Positions 39,906 through 49,909 of a stretch of DNA of 64,000 bases are shown one piece after another; the stretch's first letter is position 1; every line of letters begins with the position of its first letter. The notes under the pieces are model-generated. The model was not told where the DNA came from and ran no database searches. It worked only from the letters and a program-made list of their open reading frames with translations. Source of the stretch: Acinetobacter sp. ANC 4173. Lineage in GTDB: Bacteria > Pseudomonadota > Gammaproteobacteria > Pseudomonadales > Moraxellaceae. Where the stretch lies: the NCBI RefSeq assembly GCF_004331255.1, contig NZ_SJOF01000002.1, forward strand, positions 372,001 through 436,000, given 5' to 3'. The translations under genes were made by a program, and so were the position numbers.

Positions 39906-40934
39906 TTAGATATCACTATAACCCAAGCTTTTCAGTGCTCGCTCATCGTCTGACCAACCACCTTTCACTTTCACCCAAAGCGTTAACATAATTTTTTGTT
40001 CAAACATTTTTTCCATATCAATACGGGCATCCATACCGATTTTCTTAAGCTTAGCGCCTTTTTCACCAATCACAATGGCTTTTTGACCTGGTCGGTCTAC
40101 AAAAATCGTTGCGTCAATATAGGTACATGCTGGTTTTGGACGACCAGTTTTTTCATTCACTGTTGCTTCTTCAGTCTTAAATGACTCAATTTGCACAGTT
40201 AAATCGTACGGAAGCTCTTCACCAAGCTGACGCATAATCTTTTCACGGATAATTTCTGATGCTAAGAAACGCTCAGAACGATCAGTCAATTGATCCAATG
40301 AATACATTGGTGGTTGGAAAGGTAAATACTTTTCAATGGTGTCACGTAGATGTTCCAAGTTCGCACCGCGAAGTGCAGAAACAGGAACAATTTCCGCAAA
40401 ATTCATCAATTTTGCGCGTTCTTGAATCAATGGTAAGGCATGGTTTTTATTTTCAAGTGTATCAATTTTATTGATCACCAAAATCACAGGCATCTCTGCA
40501 TTTTTAAGCTTTTCCAAAACGAGCTCATCGTTTTGCGTCCACTTGTCTGCATCCAGAACAAACATGACCAAATTTACATCACGCAATGCAGAAGACGCAG
40601 CGCGGTTCATCATTTTATTGATGGCACGCACTTCTTTTTTATGCATCCCTGGCGTATCGACAAACACCGCCTGAGATTTGTCACGCGAATCAATACCCAC
40701 AATTTTATGACGCGTGGTTTGCGGCTTGCGTGAAGTAATCGAAAGTTTTTGTCCCAGCAAGTGATTCATCAATGTCGATTTACCCACATTTGGGCGACCA
40801 ACAATTGCAACAAAGCCACTTCTGAAATCAGAAGGAATCGTGGTGCCTTGTTCGCTAAAAAACTGGCTAATTAAGTCATTAGTGTCGCTTGGCGACTCGT
40901 GATCAGCATCGTTGTGATCGGAAGAATTTGACAT
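39906..40934 (-). CDS. era: Era, ribosome-assembly GTPase
   Basis: A 342-residue essential GTPase that binds the 3' end of 16S rRNA. An N-terminal extension of about 40 polar residues precedes GRPNVGKSTLMNHLLGQK (P-loop), DTPGMHKK and NKIDTLE. The C-terminal KH domain includes GQKAIVIGEKGAKLKKIG. E. coli Era is 301 residues; the extra length is the Asp/Ser-rich N-terminus. It lies seven bases after rnc. Confidence 0.96.
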   Translation of the reverse strand: MSNSSDHNDADHESPSDTNDLISQFFSEQGTTIPSDFRSGFVAIVGRPNVGKSTLMNHLLGQKLSITSRKPQTTRHKIVGIDSRDKSQAVFVDTPGMHKKEVRAINKMMNRAASSALRDVNLVMFVLDADKWTQNDELVLEKLKNAEMPVILVINKIDTLENKNHALPLIQERAKLMNFAEIVPVSALRGANLEHLRDTIEKYLPFQPPMYSLDQLTDRSERFLASEIIREKIMRQLGEELPYDLTVQIESFKTEEATVNEKTGRPKPACTYIDATIFVDRPGQKAIVIGEKGAKLKKIGMDARIDMEKMFEQKIMLTLWVKVKGGWSDDERALKSLGYSDI

Positions 40935-40940
40935 GGCAGA

Positions 40941-41645
40941 TTACTGCTCCAAAAGTTTTAAAATATCCGCCGCTGCAGCTTGCTCTGCAAAACGACGACT
41001 TGAACCTTCACCCTTAAATAGAGGCAAACCCTCAACCGTACAATTCACCTTGAAATGTTGGTTAGGCGCATCCCCTTGTATATCGACCACTTCATAAATA
41101 GGAAGCGGCTTCTTACGCGCTTGCAAATACTCTTGCAATCTTGATTTAGGATCTTTTAGTTGATCTGTCGGTTCGATATAGTCTAAGTAAGGTTCGTACC
41201 ATTTTAGCACGATACGCTCTAACACTGTTAAGTCAGTACAATCCACATAAATTGCCCCAATAATAGCTTCAACGGTATCTGCCAAAATCGATTCACGATG
41301 ATGCCCGCCTGACTTCAACTCACCTGTACTTAAAATTAAGTTGGTACTTAGTTTTAAGTCGTTTGCGATTTTGCCTAACGCCTCCTGTCGAACTAAGGTC
41401 GCTCGCATACGCGTCAAACGACCTTCATTTTCATGTGGATAGGCATGGTACAAATAATTGGCGATGATCATTCCTAACAACGCATCACCTAGAAACTCTA
41501 AGCGTTCGTAATTATATTTATGGCTTACCGAACGGTGCGTCAAAGCAAGCTGAAGTAGCTCCGCTTGCTTAAACTGATAACCTATACGACTGACCAAGCG
41601 AATATCACTTAGTTTGGGCTGACCTTTGATCAAAACTTTTCTCAA
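40941..41645 (-). CDS. rnc: RNase III
   Basis: A 234-residue double-strand RNA endonuclease used in rRNA maturation. The signature NYERLEFLGDALLGMIIANYLY (about residues 44-65) holds catalytic Asp and Glu residues, DTVEAIIGAIYVD the second set, and a C-terminal dsRNA-binding domain ends near LKLLEQ. No ATG exists near the expected N-terminus. The frame opens at a TTG (41645) inside the end of the DUF4845 gene, giving a 41-base overlap. Another TTG at 41633 is possible. The exact start is uncertain. Confidence 0.93.
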   Translation of the reverse strand: MRKVLIKGQPKLSDIRLVSRIGYQFKQAELLQLALTHRSVSHKYNYERLEFLGDALLGMIIANYLYHAYPHENEGRLTRMRATLVRQEALGKIANDLKLSTNLILSTGELKSGGHHRESILADTVEAIIGAIYVDCTDLTVLERIVLKWYEPYLDYIEPTDQLKDPKSRLQEYLQARKKPLPIYEVVDIQGDAPNQHFKVNCTVEGLPLFKGEGSSRRFAEQAAAADILKLLEQ

Positions 41646-41979
41646 ACTTTAACACTAAATCAATATTCAGTAAGAAATGCTTTCTTACCTCATAACTCTT
41701 TTTCACTTGCAAACCATCAACATTTGTCACTTGAGCAATGTCTTCGAATTTAATATCGCGAACATTATTCATATCTAAACGCTGCCCCATTTGACCTGAG
41801 AATTTCGATGGACTGATATCGGCAGGACTACTTTGCAGTAACTCTGTAATCTGGCTATCAATCACACGATCATCCCAATAGGGTCCCCAAACTGCAATTG
41901 CAACTTTTGCCAAAAAAGCAAAGCCAATAACTGCAATTAAAATACCAATATATGATGCACCCTTTTGATTTCGACGCAT
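41605..41979 (-). CDS. DUF4845 membrane protein
   Basis: A 124-residue protein with one N-terminal membrane helix (GASYIGILIAVIGFAFLAKVAIAVWGPYW, about 7-35) that resembles a type IV pilin-like start, then a small soluble domain with YEVRKHFLLNIDLVLKFEKSF. It belongs to the DUF4845 family, nearly always found between lepB and rnc in Pseudomonas and Acinetobacter. Function is unknown; linkage suggests a role near signal peptidase. Its 3' end overlaps the rnc frame. Confidence 0.86.
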   Translation of the reverse strand: MRRNQKGASYIGILIAVIGFAFLAKVAIAVWGPYWDDRVIDSQITELLQSSPADISPSKFSGQMGQRLDMNNVRDIKFEDIAQVTNVDGLQVKKSYEVRKHFLLNIDLVLKFEKSFDQRSAQTK

Positions 41980-42002
41980 TTTTTATTTTCCATCTTGGTC
42001 AA

Positions 42003-42830
42003 TTAATCAATTTTACCGTTACGACTGAATGACGGCAGTTTAAAACCAGGCTCTTTATGCATCCAAACATAAAATGCGCGCCCAGTTAAGTTCTCTTCAG
42101 GCACAAATCCCCAGAAACGACTGTCAGCACTTTGATCACGATTATCCCCCATCGCAAAGTAGTGCCCTTTAGGAACTTTGACTTCCCAATATAAACCATT
42201 TTCAGTTGAGTATTTACCATTTTCAATATAATTAATAAATGGCGCTTGACGAGCAACATTCACACCTTCCAACTCACGCATAGTAAAGGTGTGTTCCCCC
42301 AAAGTTTCCTTATGATAAATTGAGGTCGGTGTATCCAAGGCATCTTTCTCACGACTGAACTCAACTGGAACTTTCGCAACTTTTTTCCCATTAATCGTGA
42401 GTTGACCATGATCATAAATAATATGGTCACCTGGTAAACCTACAACACGCTTGATATAGCTAATAGTCGGTTGTGGTGGATAACGGAAAACAATAACATC
42501 GCCACGTTCTGGCTCACCCACATCGAGAATTTTCTTATTCACAATTGGCAAGCGTACACCGTAGTCAAACTTATTCACCAGAATAAAGTCACCAGTTTCT
42601 AAAGTCGGCACCATAGAATCTGACGGAATATTAAATGGTTCATATAAGAATGAGCGTAAAACCAAAACCACTGCCAGTACAGGCCAGAAATCGTAAGCCC
42701 ATGTAATAATGAAGTTTTCATTACCCCTACCCTTAGTTTGTCTTTGCTTAAATACAAACTTGTCCAGCAACCACACCAAGAAAAAAATCAGTGTGGCAGG
42801 CACGAGTATTAAATTAAAATCAAAATCCAT
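42003..42830 (-). CDS. lepB: LepB, signal peptidase I
   Basis: A 275-residue inner-membrane Ser-Lys protease that removes signal peptides. Two N-terminal helices (about 5-25 and 45-65) precede the catalytic PSDSMVPTLETGDFILVNKFDYGVRLP (Ser near residue 72), GDVIVFRYP, the lysine in YIKRVVGLPGD, and GDNRDQSADSRFWGFVP near the end. It is 21 bases after lepA, the classic lepA-lepB pair. Confidence 0.96.
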   Translation of the reverse strand: MDFDFNLILVPATLIFFLVWLLDKFVFKQRQTKGRGNENFIITWAYDFWPVLAVVLVLRSFLYEPFNIPSDSMVPTLETGDFILVNKFDYGVRLPIVNKKILDVGEPERGDVIVFRYPPQPTISYIKRVVGLPGDHIIYDHGQLTINGKKVAKVPVEFSREKDALDTPTSIYHKETLGEHTFTMRELEGVNVARQAPFINYIENGKYSTENGLYWEVKVPKGHYFAMGDNRDQSADSRFWGFVPEENLTGRAFYVWMHKEPGFKLPSFSRNGKID

Positions 42831-42851
42831 GAGCTAAACGACCTCTAATTC

Positions 42852-44669
42852 TTATCTTTCTACTTTCAACACAGCCAAGAACGCTTCTTGCGGGATTTCT
42901 ACACTACCCACTTGTTTCATACGTTTCTTACCTTCCTTCTGTTTAGAAAGAAGTTTTTTCTTACGTGAAACATCACCACCATAACATTTCGCCAATACGT
43001 TTTTACGCATCGCTTTTACAGTAGAACGAGCAATAATTTGTGCACCGATAGCCGCTTGAATTGCTACATCGTACATTTGGCGAGGAATCAAATCTTTCAT
43101 TTTCTCAACCAATGCAATACCACGATGACGTGCGTCATTACGGTGACAAATCATAGCTAAGGCATCAACCTTGTCACTATTAATTAATACATCCACCTTA
43201 ACTAAAGCTGAACTTTCGAAACGCACAAAGTTATAGTCTAACGATGCAAAACCACGAGAGCATGATTTTAATTTATCAAAGAAATCCATAACGACTTCAG
43301 CCATCGGGATTTCAAAGGTAATAGAAACTTGATTACCTAAGAATTTCATATCTTTTTGAACACCACGGCGTTCAATACATAGGGTCATGACATTCCCTAA
43401 GTACTCTTGCGGAACAAGAATATGACATTCTGCAATCGGTTCACGCAAATCTTCTACAGTAGATCCATCTGGCATTTTTGATGGACTATCGATATAAATC
43501 GTTTCGCCCTTCTTGGTTAATGCTTCATAAATTACAGTAGGCGCAGAACTGATGAGATCAAGGTCATACTCACGCTCTAAACGCTCTTGTACGATCTCCA
43601 TGTGTAGCATTCCTAAGAAGCCACAACGGAAACCAAAACCTAATGCATCTGAGCTTTCTGGTTCAAAGAATAAAGCCGAGTCGTTGATCTGCAATTTTTG
43701 TAGCGCTTCACGAAATGGTTCAAAATCACTCGCATCAATCGGGAAAAGACCCGCATAAACCTGCGGTTTAACCTTTTTAAAACCCGGTAAAATAGCAACA
43801 TCAGGTGTAGCAGCAAGGGTAATAGTGTCACCCACTGGTGCACCAAAAATATCTTTAATCCCTGCAATCACAAAACCTACTTCACCTGCCTCAAGCATGT
43901 CGGTATCGGTATGTTTAGGATTAAACACACCCACCGAAGTGACTGGATGCGTTTGTCCTGTCGATTTAACCAACATTTTGTCGCCCTTACGGATACGACC
44001 TTGTTTAATACGAACTAAGGATACAACACCTAAATAGTTATCGAACCAAGAGTCAATAATTAAGGCTTGTAAAGGCGCTTCACGATCACCCACGGGTGCT
44101 GGAATGACATCGACTAATCGCTCAAGTACACCCTCGACACCCAAACCAGTTTTTGCAGAACAGGTTGGAGCATCTGTCGCTTCAATGCCGATAATTTCTT
44201 CAATTTCGTGAATAACGCGCTCAGGTTCTGCTTGCGGTAAATCAATTTTGTTCAAAATTGGCAAAACTTCTAGGCCTTGCTCAATTGCGGTATAACAGTT
44301 TGCAACCGATTGTGCTTCAACACCTTGTGCAGCATCTACAACCAATAACGCGCCTTCACAAGCTGCTAATGAACGAGAAACTTCATAAGAAAAGTCTACG
44401 TGTCCAGGCGTATCAATGAAGTTCAATTGATATTCTTGCCCATTTGGATGGGTGTAATACAAGGTTACAGACGCTGCTTTAATGGTAATCCCACGTTCGC
44501 GTTCTAACTCCATTGAGTCCAAAACTTGGGCTTGCATTTCACGATCTTGTAAACCACCACACATTTGAATAAAACGGTCAGCCAAAGTCGACTTACCATG
44601 GTCAATGTGAGCAATAATCGAAAAATTTCGGATATTATTGATATCAACGGATTTTTTAGCTTGCGCCAT
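42852..44669 (-). CDS. lepA: LepA (EF4), translation GTPase
   Basis: A 605-residue ribosome-binding GTPase related to EF-G. Visible motifs are the P-loop [13 protein letters not shown] (about 20-32), [24 protein letters not shown] and NKIDLP, then [24 protein letters not shown] and the LepA-specific C-terminal domain ([26 protein letters not shown]). The length matches the family. It is the first gene of the run through lepB and rnc, and likely carries the promoter. Confidence 0.97.
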   Translation of the reverse strand: MAQAKKSVDINNIRNFSIIAHIDHGKSTLADRFIQMCGGLQDREMQAQVLDSMELERERGITIKAASVTLYYTHPNGQEYQLNFIDTPGHVDFSYEVSRSLAACEGALLVVDAAQGVEAQSVANCYTAIEQGLEVLPILNKIDLPQAEPERVIHEIEEIIGIEATDAPTCSAKTGLGVEGVLERLVDVIPAPVGDREAPLQALIIDSWFDNYLGVVSLVRIKQGRIRKGDKMLVKSTGQTHPVTSVGVFNPKHTDTDMLEAGEVGFVIAGIKDIFGAPVGDTITLAATPDVAILPGFKKVKPQVYAGLFPIDASDFEPFREALQKLQINDSALFFEPESSDALGFGFRCGFLGMLHMEIVQERLEREYDLDLISSAPTVIYEALTKKGETIYIDSPSKMPDGSTVEDLREPIAECHILVPQEYLGNVMTLCIERRGVQKDMKFLGNQVSITFEIPMAEVVMDFFDKLKSCSRGFASLDYNFVRFESSALVKVDVLINSDKVDALAMICHRNDARHRGIALVEKMKDLIPRQMYDVAIQAAIGAQIIARSTVKAMRKNVLAKCYGGDVSRKKKLLSKQKEGKKRMKQVGSVEIPQEAFLAVLKVER

Positions 44670-44841
44670 GAGTTACCTTAAGAAAAAAATAGTGCCAAGT
44701 ACAAAGCTGAGATACTAAGCGTAAGCGGTTAGACAAATTGCTGCCGATTATAGCAGATTGCAAAAATGAAAAAGTGATAAATTCGTTTAAACGTTTAGGT
44801 TTTTAAGACTGTACATTTTTCAAACGCGTGCCAGTAGAATT

Positions 44842-45294
44842 TCAAACTGTATAGCTATGCGTAAAATCTAATGGATTAATCTGATCATTTAAGGGTTGAT
44901 AAGCTTGCGAAAATGTCGGTGAAATACGTTTAGGTCGACCTGATGCAATTTCCACACATGCCCATTTAGTCTGCCCCATGAATAGTACAGCTTGATCCGC
45001 AGGTCGGTAAAAAACATACTGACGAAATAAATACATACTATTGATGTCACTTAGCCATGTACGCAACACAATTTCGTCATTCAATAAAGCTGCTTTGCGG
45101 TATTGCACATGATGCTCCACTGCAACCATGGCATGTTTTAATTCTAAATACTGTTGAATACCTAGACCTAACTGGTCAATATGTGTCGTTGCGACATCCT
45201 GCATCCACTGCACATAAACCACATTATTGACATGTCCCAACGCATCAATATGTTCTGGCTTTACCGTCAAATTTAAATCAAAAATCGCGCTCAT
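44842..45294 (-). CDS. Acyl-CoA thioesterase (YbgC/FadM-like hotdog)
   Basis: A 150-residue hotdog-fold protein. The N-terminal TVKPEHIDALGHVNNVVYVQWMQ (with Asp and His-Val-Asn-Asn) is the 4-hydroxybenzoyl-CoA thioesterase type motif of YbgC, FadM and relatives. The substrate is probably a fatty or aromatic acyl-CoA. The frame opens at 45315, but the ATG at 45294 has AGGA about 11 bases upstream and fits the family length. It is a single gene. Confidence 0.82.
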   Translation of the reverse strand: MSAIFDLNLTVKPEHIDALGHVNNVVYVQWMQDVATTHIDQLGLGIQQYLELKHAMVAVEHHVQYRKAALLNDEIVLRTWLSDINSMYLFRQYVFYRPADQAVLFMGQTKWACVEIASGRPKRISPTFSQAYQPLNDQINPLDFTHSYTV

Positions 45295-45390
45295 TAATTT
45301 GTTTGTCCTGTCCATGGTTACGTTAAAATTTAAAAACCATGTATATTTTCTTTACACTTAAGCTGATTTGACTGTCCGAACATCAGTCAA

Positions 45391-45423
45391 AAAAGCCAGT
45401 CTAAACTGAATAGACTGGCTTTT
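45391..45423 (-). terminator. Terminator after the DegP-type protease gene
   Basis: AAAAGCCAGTCTA (45391-45403) pairs perfectly with TAGACTGGCTTTT (45411-45423) around a seven-base loop, 33 bases past the gene. Confidence 0.87.
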
Positions 45424-45455
45424 ACTAGTTCATGTCATGATTTCACATGAAACTG

Positions 45456-46844
45456 TTAAATACGCATCCCTAAAATAGCACGCTGTCCTTCACGAATCAG
45501 TGAAACACGCACAATGCTCTCTTTCTTTAAACCTGAAACTGTTTTGATGAACTCTTTCGAATTATTGATGGTCGTATTATTCAATTGGGTAATCACATCA
45601 CCAGGCAGAATTCTTGCTTGAGACGCCACCCCACCACGCATGACATCCTGAATCAGTACGCCACCTTTAATGTTCAGTTGTGCTAACTCAGAAGGTGATA
45701 AATCACGAATTGCTACCCCAATTTTTGGCCCAGCACTTTCTGCGCCCTGATCCACTTTAGCAGGCGTATCATCTGGGGCTGTGGTTAAGGTTGCAGAAAT
45801 ATTACGGGTTTTATCATCACGCAATATTTCAAGTTGAATAGTTTGATTTGGTACAGAACGGTTTAAATAATTGAGGAGTTCTGAGGTCCGTGAAATCGCT
45901 GCACCATTGTATTTCAAAACAATATCACCTGTTTTTAGACCAGCTTTTGCTGCAGGTGAATTTGGTGTTATGTCGGTAATTAAAGTACCTTCTGGTTTCG
46001 GTAAATTGTAAGATTCTGCCAAGTTACGATCGATATCCTGCATCATAACGCCCAGATAAGAACGCGTTACTTTACCATTCTTCTTCAACTGGTCTGCAAT
46101 ATCCATAGCAACATCAATTGGGATAGAGAAAGACAAGCCCATATAGCCACCTGTTCCACTAAAAATACGCGAGTTGACCCCAACCACTTCACCACGCTGA
46201 TTAAATAATGGCCCTCCTGAGTTACCAGGGTTTAAGGCAACATCCGTTTGAATAAATGGAACCGATGTCTCACCCATCATATTTCGCATTTTGGCACTCA
46301 CAATCCCTGCCGAAGCTGAATAATCAAAACCAAACGGCGAACCGATGGCCAATACAGGTTCACCTACTTTCAGTTGATCTACATTCCCTGTTGTTAATGC
46401 AGGAAATTGATTACCTTTTACTTTGAGCAATGCCACATCGGTACGTTCATCACTACCAATGACCGTTGCATCTAGTTCACGACGATCGTTCATCATAATC
46501 GTGACTTTTGAAGCATTTTCGACTACATGATGATTCGTCAACAAATAACCATCTTTACTGATAAAAAATGCACTGCCATAAGCCGTTTTTTCTTGTGGAA
46601 CTTGCTGCTGCGGAATAATGACTTGATTACCAAAGAAACGACGTAAGATCTCTGGTACTTGTTGCTGCATAATTTCTTCTTGGGTCATTTTTTTGACCAC
46701 ATTCACGCTCACAACCGCAGGACTAACTTGCTCAACTAAATTTGAAAAATCCACTGCTGGTGCGGCTTGAGTTTGTACTGCCACCATTGTAAAAACCGCA
46801 GCATACATTCCTTTTTGTAAATAGCCACTTTTCATAAAACTCAT
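45456..46844 (-). CDS. degP: DegP/MucD-type periplasmic serine protease
   Basis: A 462-residue HtrA protease/chaperone acting on misfolded envelope proteins. A signal peptide (core MYAAVFTMVAVQTQAAPA, cut near residue 28) precedes the trypsin-like domain with the triad His in LTNHHVVENA (about 103), Asp in RTDVALLKV (about 134) and Ser in NPGNSGGPLFNQ (about 207). Two PDZ domains follow (about 255-345 and 365-460). Size and domain order fit both DegP and the MucD of Pseudomonas, so the symbol is approximate. Confidence 0.92.
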   Translation of the reverse strand: MSFMKSGYLQKGMYAAVFTMVAVQTQAAPAVDFSNLVEQVSPAVVSVNVVKKMTQEEIMQQQVPEILRRFFGNQVIIPQQQVPQEKTAYGSAFFISKDGYLLTNHHVVENASKVTIMMNDRRELDATVIGSDERTDVALLKVKGNQFPALTTGNVDQLKVGEPVLAIGSPFGFDYSASAGIVSAKMRNMMGETSVPFIQTDVALNPGNSGGPLFNQRGEVVGVNSRIFSGTGGYMGLSFSIPIDVAMDIADQLKKNGKVTRSYLGVMMQDIDRNLAESYNLPKPEGTLITDITPNSPAAKAGLKTGDIVLKYNGAAISRTSELLNYLNRSVPNQTIQLEILRDDKTRNISATLTTAPDDTPAKVDQGAESAGPKIGVAIRDLSPSELAQLNIKGGVLIQDVMRGGVASQARILPGDVITQLNNTTINNSKEFIKTVSGLKKESIVRVSLIREGQRAILGMRI

Positions 46845-47064
46845 TCACTCAATTATTGTTACGTATTAGACAAAAAATTTTTATCATAAAACTCGTTATT
46901 CTTGCGTAATAATATGTTCAATTATGTTTTAGCAAAACAAGTACTTATTTTTAGATTAAGTTATAGGAAGTTAATTGCTTTTTCTGATGAGCACTCGACT
47001 ATTTTACACTTGCCTTTTATCGCAAAAAGCGTTGTCATTACCAAACTTTTTTTAAAATTAGCTG

Positions 47065-48705
47065 ATGGAAATGTCTAATTTAAGCTCAACACATCAATTT
47101 GATGTGATTATTGTGGGCAGTGGTGGCGCAGGTTTAAGTTTAGCACTGTCATTACCTCATCATTTCAATATTGCAGTTTTAGCAAAATCAACCCTAACCG
47201 ATGCCAGCACTTATTATGCACAAGGCGGGGTTGCCGCTGTTCTGGATGAAACGGATTCCATTCAACAGCATATTGATGACACCATGATTGCAGGCGCACA
47301 TTTATGTGAACTCGACGCAGTCAAACAAACCGTTGAAGGCGGTAAACCTTCTGTTGATTTCCTGCTTAATAATGGTGTGCAGTTCACTTTAGATGAGCAA
47401 TCGCAGTTACATTTAACCCGTGAAGGTGGTCACTCACAGCGTCGTATTATTCACGCCGCCGATGCAACAGGGCGTGCAATTTCGACCACGTTGGTACAAC
47501 GTGCGCAAGAAAAAGACAATATTACGATTTTTGAAAATTTTATTGCGATTGATTTAATTACCTCGCAAAAACTCGGCCTAGACGAATCGCATAATCGTGC
47601 TCTGGGCCTATATGCTCTCGATGAAAAAACTGAACAAGTCCACACATTCTTAGCCCCATTTACCGCTTTGGCATGTGGCGGTGCAATGAAAGCCTATCTG
47701 TATACCTCAAACCCTGACATCGCGACAGGTGATGGGATTGCTATGGCGTATCGAGCAGGTTGCCGCGTGGCAAACATGGAGTTTAACCAATTCCATCCTA
47801 CTTGTTTATACCATCCGCAAGCTCGTTCTTTCTTAATTACTGAAGCCATGCGCGGTGAAGGTGCTTATTTAAGATTGCCTGATGGTGAACGCTTCATGTT
47901 GCGTTTTGATGAACGTGCTGAACTGGCACCACGCGATATTGTTGCGCGTGCTATTGACTATGAAATCAAGCGTTTGGGGATTCGTCACGTCTGGTTAGAC
48001 ATTACGCATAAGCCTGAAGCATTTGTAAAAGAGCATTTCCCGACGTTGTATGCTCGATTACTTGAATTAGGTATCGATATTACCAAAGAAATGATTCCTG
48101 TAGTCCCTGCTGCACACTACACCTGTGGTGGCGTGGTGGTCGACGAACATAGCCAAACCGATATACACGGTTTATACGCGATTGGTGAGACTTCCTATAC
48201 AGGCCTACATGGCGCTAACCGTATGGCAAGCAATTCCCTACTTGAATGTTTCGTCTATGGCATGAGTGCCGCTGAACATATTGAATCACATTATGTTGAA
48301 AATTATAGCTCGCCTCAAGTGCCAGAATGGGATGATTCGCAGGTCATGAATCCCGATGAAGATGTCGTCATTTTGCAGAACTGGGACGAATTGCGTCAAA
48401 CCATGTGGAACTATGTGGGGATTGTCCGTACCACCAAACGCTTACAACGCGCCTTACACCGTATTGAAATGCTCAAGAGTGAAATCACAGAATATTATGA
48501 AGACTATCAGGTCAGTAAAAATCTGATTGAACTGCGTAACTTGGTGTTGGTTTCAGAAATGATTGTACGTTGTGCAATGGAACGTAAAGAATCTCGTGGG
48601 TTACATTTCACCTTAGACTATCCTGAGTTGGCGCCTGAGTTACGCAAAACTGTACTCACGCCTCCAAACTTTCAAGTTGAAACACCTTTGGTGAATGCTG
48701 AATAA
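47065..48705 (+). CDS. nadB: NadB, L-aspartate oxidase
   Basis: A 546-residue FAD enzyme that oxidises L-aspartate to iminoaspartate in NAD synthesis. [17 protein letters not shown] binds FAD at the N-terminus, then [43 protein letters not shown] and [15 protein letters not shown]...[20 protein letters not shown], all typical. Fumarate reductase flavoproteins share the fold, but these motifs and length fit NadB. A second ATG at 47071 is equally possible; neither has a strong ribosome site. Confidence 0.96.
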   Translation: MEMSNLSSTHQFDVIIVGSGGAGLSLALSLPHHFNIAVLAKSTLTDASTYYAQGGVAAVLDETDSIQQHIDDTMIAGAHLCELDAVKQTVEGGKPSVDFLLNNGVQFTLDEQSQLHLTREGGHSQRRIIHAADATGRAISTTLVQRAQEKDNITIFENFIAIDLITSQKLGLDESHNRALGLYALDEKTEQVHTFLAPFTALACGGAMKAYLYTSNPDIATGDGIAMAYRAGCRVANMEFNQFHPTCLYHPQARSFLITEAMRGEGAYLRLPDGERFMLRFDERAELAPRDIVARAIDYEIKRLGIRHVWLDITHKPEAFVKEHFPTLYARLLELGIDITKEMIPVVPAAHYTCGGVVVDEHSQTDIHGLYAIGETSYTGLHGANRMASNSLLECFVYGMSAAEHIESHYVENYSSPQVPEWDDSQVMNPDEDVVILQNWDELRQTMWNYVGIVRTTKRLQRALHRIEMLKSEITEYYEDYQVSKNLIELRNLVLVSEMIVRCAMERKESRGLHFTLDYPELAPELRKTVLTPPNFQVETPLVNAE

Positions 48706-48710
48706 AATAC

Positions 48711-48742
48711 GGCAGGTACAGTTATTTTGAACTGTACCTGCC
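48711..48742. terminator. Long perfect hairpin between nadB and the thioesterase gene
   Basis: GGCAGGTACAGTT (48711-48723) and AACTGTACCTGCC (48730-48742) form a perfect 13-base stem with a six-base loop, between two convergent genes. Neither side has a T run, so it may stop or pause transcription, or protect 3' ends. Confidence 0.6.
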
Positions 48743-48782
48743 CATGAAGATACTCAAGCTATCACTCAATTTTAAAAAACAA

Positions 48783-49223
48783 TTACGCAATATTTGATGG
48801 CATTCGCTGTGGTGGTACTGAATATGTTCCTGTCACATGTGCCACAGGTTCATCTTGATCGACTGAATAAATCCAGACTTCTCCCACAATAAGGGCCTTG
48901 CCTACTTTCATCAATTTACAGATACCACGGAGATCTTGCGAAGCCGTAGGTTTACGCAAAAAGTTAATATTCAAATTGGTGGTGACGGCTAAGCCAACCA
49001 GTCCGATTTCCCCAAGGATGGCAATATACAAGGCATAATCTGCAACCGTCATCATGGTGGGTCCTGAAACCGTACCACCGGGGCGCAAATCCCGATCATC
49101 AATATGATAAATGACCGTCGCACCCCGATCAGTAACAGATTCAATCTCACATTTTTCTAAACTTTGCGGAAAATGTTGCATCAAAAACTGAATAATTTCA
49201 GCTTGTTTACTTTGCATATTCAT
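48783..49223 (-). CDS. PaaI-family thioesterase
   Basis: A 146-residue hotdog thioesterase. The sequence DRDLRPGGTVSGPTMMTVADYALYIAILGEIG (about residues 43-75) resembles the PaaI-type active-site helix, with Gly-Pro replacing the common His-Gly-Gly, followed by TTNLNINFLRKP, the core strand. The replaced His-Gly-Gly suggests a changed catalytic site or substrate. It converges on nadB. Confidence 0.78.
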   Translation of the reverse strand: MNMQSKQAEIIQFLMQHFPQSLEKCEIESVTDRGATVIYHIDDRDLRPGGTVSGPTMMTVADYALYIAILGEIGLVGLAVTTNLNINFLRKPTASQDLRGICKLMKVGKALIVGEVWIYSVDQDEPVAHVTGTYSVPPQRMPSNIA

Positions 49224-49306
49224 TGCGTATTATTGTCCTACTTCCCTATTTGATCATCACTATAAAAGATTATTCAGTGATCGACACTAGGAAAATCGAT
49301 CAACAA

Positions 49307-49906
49307 TTACACTAAATAAGACAATGCTTGGGCAAAAACTTGTTCTGGTGTCTGCGTGGCATCTAAACGCTTCATTCGTTCTGGATTTTGCTCCCAAAGC
49401 GTTTGATAACCTGCACGTACTTTATCAAAAAAGCTGACTTTTTCTTGCTCAAAACGATCTAAAGCACCACGCTCCCGTGCACGCGCCATGCCTGTTTCAA
49501 TTGGAGCATCAAGCCAGAAGGTAATATTCGGCATATGTGAAACAAAATGATCGTTTAATAAATTTAATTTGGTTTGATCCAAGCCACGTCCTGAACATTG
49601 ATAAGCAAAACTTGCATCGGTAAAACGGTCACATAAAACAGTTTTACCTGCTTGCAAGGCTGGGACAATGACCTGTTGTAAATGCTGCGCACGTGCAGCA
49701 TAAATCAACAATAACTCAGTATCATTTGACATCGATTCATCATGATTCACGGCAAGAAGTAGACTACGAATTTGCTCTGCCATTGGCGTTCCGCCTGGCT
49801 CACGCGTCAGCACGACTTCTGTACCTTGCTGTTGAAAATACTCATGAATTTTACGAATGAGAGTGGTTTTCCCGACACCTTCTGTGCCTTCAAAACTAAT
49901 AAACAT
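49307..49906 (-). CDS. tmk: Tmk, thymidylate kinase
   Basis: A 199-residue enzyme that phosphorylates dTMP to dTDP. FEGTEGVGKTTLI is the P-loop (about 4-17), LTREPGGTPMAEQIR contains the DR(E)-type substrate loop, and DRFTDASFAYQ the dTMP site. ARERGALDRFE forms the LID. It follows mltG by three bases, as in the common pabC-mltG-tmk order. Confidence 0.96.
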   Translation of the reverse strand: MFISFEGTEGVGKTTLIRKIHEYFQQQGTEVVLTREPGGTPMAEQIRSLLLAVNHDESMSNDTELLLIYAARAQHLQQVIVPALQAGKTVLCDRFTDASFAYQCSGRGLDQTKLNLLNDHFVSHMPNITFWLDAPIETGMARARERGALDRFEQEKVSFFDKVRAGYQTLWEQNPERMKRLDATQTPEQVFAQALSYLV

Positions 49907-49909
49907 ACC

